This document shows positions 6,711-8,017 of a stretch of DNA of 8,017 nucleotides, piece after piece (the first letter of the stretch is position 1; each line of letters opens with the position of its first letter). This DNA comes from an uncultured Clostridia bacterium (lineage in GTDB: Bacteria; Bacillota; Clostridia; Oscillospirales; Oscillospiraceae). The notes below the pieces were generated by a model. It worked only from the letters and a program-made list of their open reading frames with translations, made no database searches and was not told where the DNA came from. Location of the stretch: positions 1-8,017 of the forward strand of contig CAMWSZ010000117.1 of NCBI GenBank assembly GCA_947177005.1, in the 5' to 3' direction. The position numbers and the translations under genes were made by a program.

Positions 6711-6742
6711 GGCGTTCCGACAGGATGCCCTGCCGGGACGCC
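6711..6742 (-). terminator. Terminator-like hairpin after the sulfatase gene
   Basis: A stem of 14 positions (6742-6729 against 6724-6711) with one mismatch and one G-T pair closes a four-base GCAT loop. It is strong and G/C-rich. The following bases on the minus strand (GTCAATTATTT) are T-rich but not a clean T-run, so it may be a partly efficient terminator. It lies 47 bases after the sulfatase stop and just before the promoter of the next operon. Confidence 0.6.
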
Positions 6743-6748
6743 GCGCGG

Positions 6749-6778
6749 TGATCCTGATTCTATCAAGAAAAAGGATCA
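6749..6778 (-). repeat. Inverted repeat (TGATCCT/AGGATCA) downstream of the sulfatase gene
   Basis: Seven-base arms at 6778-6772 and 6755-6749 enclose a 16-base loop. It stands directly between the sulfatase stop and the larger hairpin at 6711-6742, separated from it by six bases. It may help protect the mRNA 3' end or add to termination; alone it is weak. Confidence 0.4.
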
Positions 6779-6789
6779 AATCAGTTGTT

Positions 6790-8017
6790 TTAAACGCAGC
6801 CCTGATACAGCCATTTGCTGCGCCAGTAGTACTGCAAAAACAGAAAGCTGTCACACAGATCCTGCCGTTCCGGCGGAATGCCGTCCGTCAAAACGCCGTC
6901 TATCACAAAATGGTCCGTCTCCGAAGCAACCGGGATGACGTCCATTAAACTGTCAAGCGCCTGCATATACGCCGGACCCTCCCAGCCAAGCTGCCGGAAA
7001 AGCAAGCCCATTAGATAGCAGGGGGAAATCCGGGGACCCGTTCCGCGGATCTCGTGACCGAGCAGCTCCACCGCCGCGTCATTGGCCCAGATCAGATAGC
7101 GGGTGGAATAGTGGGTGAAAAAGCCCTCTTCCGTGCTGGTGTCCACATTGATCCCCATTTCATTATAAAAAACGCCCTGATTGCCCATCCATGGCAGGTG
7201 GTCGCCGAAGGTAATCAGCACAACCGGGTCCGGGTCGGTGCGGAGGCGGTCGATAAAGTTCATCAGTTCAATATCGCTGTTCATAATGGAGGACAGATAG
7301 TTGTTCATGGCGTTTCTGCACTCGTCGCTGTAGTTTCCGGACAGATACTCCGGACTGCTGCCGTAGTAGTCTCCTGTAGCATACGGGCCGTGGCTCTGGA
7401 CGTTCAGGACGAAGGAAAAATAGGGTTTTCCGGTGGCCTTGTTGGCCTCAAAGTCCGCGTACACTTCCGGATAGAGGACAGCGTCCTCCGGCAGCACGGC
7501 GTCCGTAAGGTGCTCATAATCCCCCTCCCAGAACCGGTAGCGTTCAAAGCCGAGATAGCCGTTGACATTCTGGCGGTTATAGAACCACTGATAGTATGGA
7601 TGACTTCCCTCCACGGTATACCCCTGTTCCCGCAGATACCAGAGATAGGAATTGGTATCGGCCCGGTAGTTTTTTAACTTGTAATTTCCTGTTAAAAAAC
7701 AACGCTCTGTATCAATCGTGCCCCCGGCGAAAATATTTGTTACCAGATCCCCGGTATAGCTCTCCGCCTCCAGTTGGTGGTACAGGGTATAGCAGTCGGG
7801 GCTGAGACCCTCCAGACCGTACTGCGAAAAATCCGCATAGGCCTCCCGCATGACGGCAATAATATTGATCTGCCTGTCTGCGGGGATGCCGGCGTCCTGA
7901 TAGGCGGACAGCAGCGTTTCAGCCTTACTGGCGCTGTAGCCGGTTGGCGGGAAATCGATCAGCTCGGCTGAGCTGTGAAAAAAGGGATACATAAAGCCGT
8001 GGGCGATGTAGTTTTCG
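6790..8017 (-). CDS. LTA-synthase-family sulfatase, C-terminal catalytic part (cut by window edge)
   Basis: The frame is open from the window edge to a TAA at 6792-6790, giving 408 residues; the N-terminal membrane region expected of this family (full length often 600 or more) would lie outside. An in-frame ATG at 7992 is internal, since coding sequence (Glu-Asn-Tyr-Ile-Ala-His-Gly-Phe) continues upstream. Counting from the first visible codon, family features are Glu58 in the NIIAVMREAY segment (metal ligand), Thr100 in FAGGTIDTE followed by FLTGN (nucleophile position), His209 in NVQSHGPY, and Asp272-His273 in FGDHLPW (metal ligands). LtaS-type enzymes move glycerophosphate from phosphatidylglycerol to a growing chain or carrier on the outer face of the membrane. 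The exact acceptor is unknown. The usual TEF after the nucleophile reads TER here. Next to a GDPD-like enzyme it suggests glycerophosphate polymer metabolism. Confidence 0.87.
   Translation of the reverse strand, partial: ENYIAHGFMYPFFHSSAELIDFPPTGYSASKAETLLSAYQDAGIPADRQINIIAVMREAYADFSQYGLEGLSPDCYTLYHQLEAESYTGDLVTNIFAGGTIDTERCFLTGNYKLKNYRADTNSYLWYLREQGYTVEGSHPYYQWFYNRQNVNGYLGFERYRFWEGDYEHLTDAVLPEDAVLYPEVYADFEANKATGKPYFSFVLNVQSHGPYATGDYYGSSPEYLSGNYSDECRNAMNNYLSSIMNSDIELMNFIDRLRTDPDPVVLITFGDHLPWMGNQGVFYNEMGINVDTSTEEGFFTHYSTRYLIWANDAAVELLGHEIRGTGPRISPCYLMGLLFRQLGWEGPAYMQALDSLMDVIPVASETDHFVIDGVLTDGIPPERQDLCDSFLFLQYYWRSKWLYQGCV

Noticed and set aside
7990..7992. ATG at 7992 as the true start of the sulfatase
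   Set aside because: The frame stays open with plausible coding sequence to the window edge, and the membrane region of the family is still missing, so this Met is internal.
1..8017. Mobile element, defence system, CRISPR array or tRNA
   Set aside because: No transposase, integrase, nuclease or toxin-like gene, no regularly spaced repeats and no cloverleaf pattern were seen; the region reads as core genome.

Overview
The window suggests a moderately GC-rich Gram-positive anaerobe of the class Clostridia, probably an Oscillospirales-type gut bacterium. This is inferred from a WalR/WalK two-component system with YycH- and YycI-type partners, an LTA-synthase-family sulfatase, GGAGG-type ribosome binding sites with some TTG starts, and many cysteines in exported proteins. 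No species can be named from the sequence alone. All supported genes lie on the minus strand, so transcription runs from high to low coordinates.

Layout in the direction of transcription. (1) 8017-6790: the C-terminal part of an LTA-synthase-like sulfatase, cut by the window edge. (2) 6789-6628: an intergenic region with two hairpins (6749-6778 and 6711-6742) and a good sigma-A-type promoter (6661-6690). (3) 6627-5611: an exported glycerophosphodiester phosphodiesterase-like protein. (4) 5593-5057: a Nudix hydrolase of the ADP-ribose pyrophosphatase type. (5) 4981-4280: the response regulator WalR. (6) 4196-2391: the sensor kinase WalK. (7) 2394-1123: a YycH-like protein. (8) 1089-286: a YycI-like protein. 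(9) 258-1: the N-terminal part of a DUF1810 protein, cut by the other edge. Gaps from gene 3 onward are 17, 75, 83, -4, 33 and 27 bases, so genes 3 to 9 could form one operon, possibly with an extra start site before walR.

How the genes may work together. WalK is a membrane kinase and WalR its DNA-binding partner; in Bacilli this pair controls peptidoglycan hydrolases and cell-wall turnover. YycH and YycI are single-span membrane proteins that modulate WalK from outside the membrane. The sulfatase family makes or modifies glycerophosphate polymers, and the GDPD-like enzyme would cleave glycerophosphodiesters, so the region joins envelope glycerophosphate metabolism with the Wal cell-wall control system. 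The Nudix enzyme and the DUF1810 protein have no obvious place in that scheme.

I see no convincing evidence of a wholly new system. The points most worth a second look are an altered metal-site residue in the WalK cytoplasmic PAS domain, many cysteines in YycH and YycI against none in the WalK sensor domain, a TGTAAC repeat upstream of walR, and DUF1810 where yycJ/htrA would be expected. No RNA gene, CRISPR array, insertion sequence or phage feature was recognised, and no stretch over 300 bases lacks a gene.
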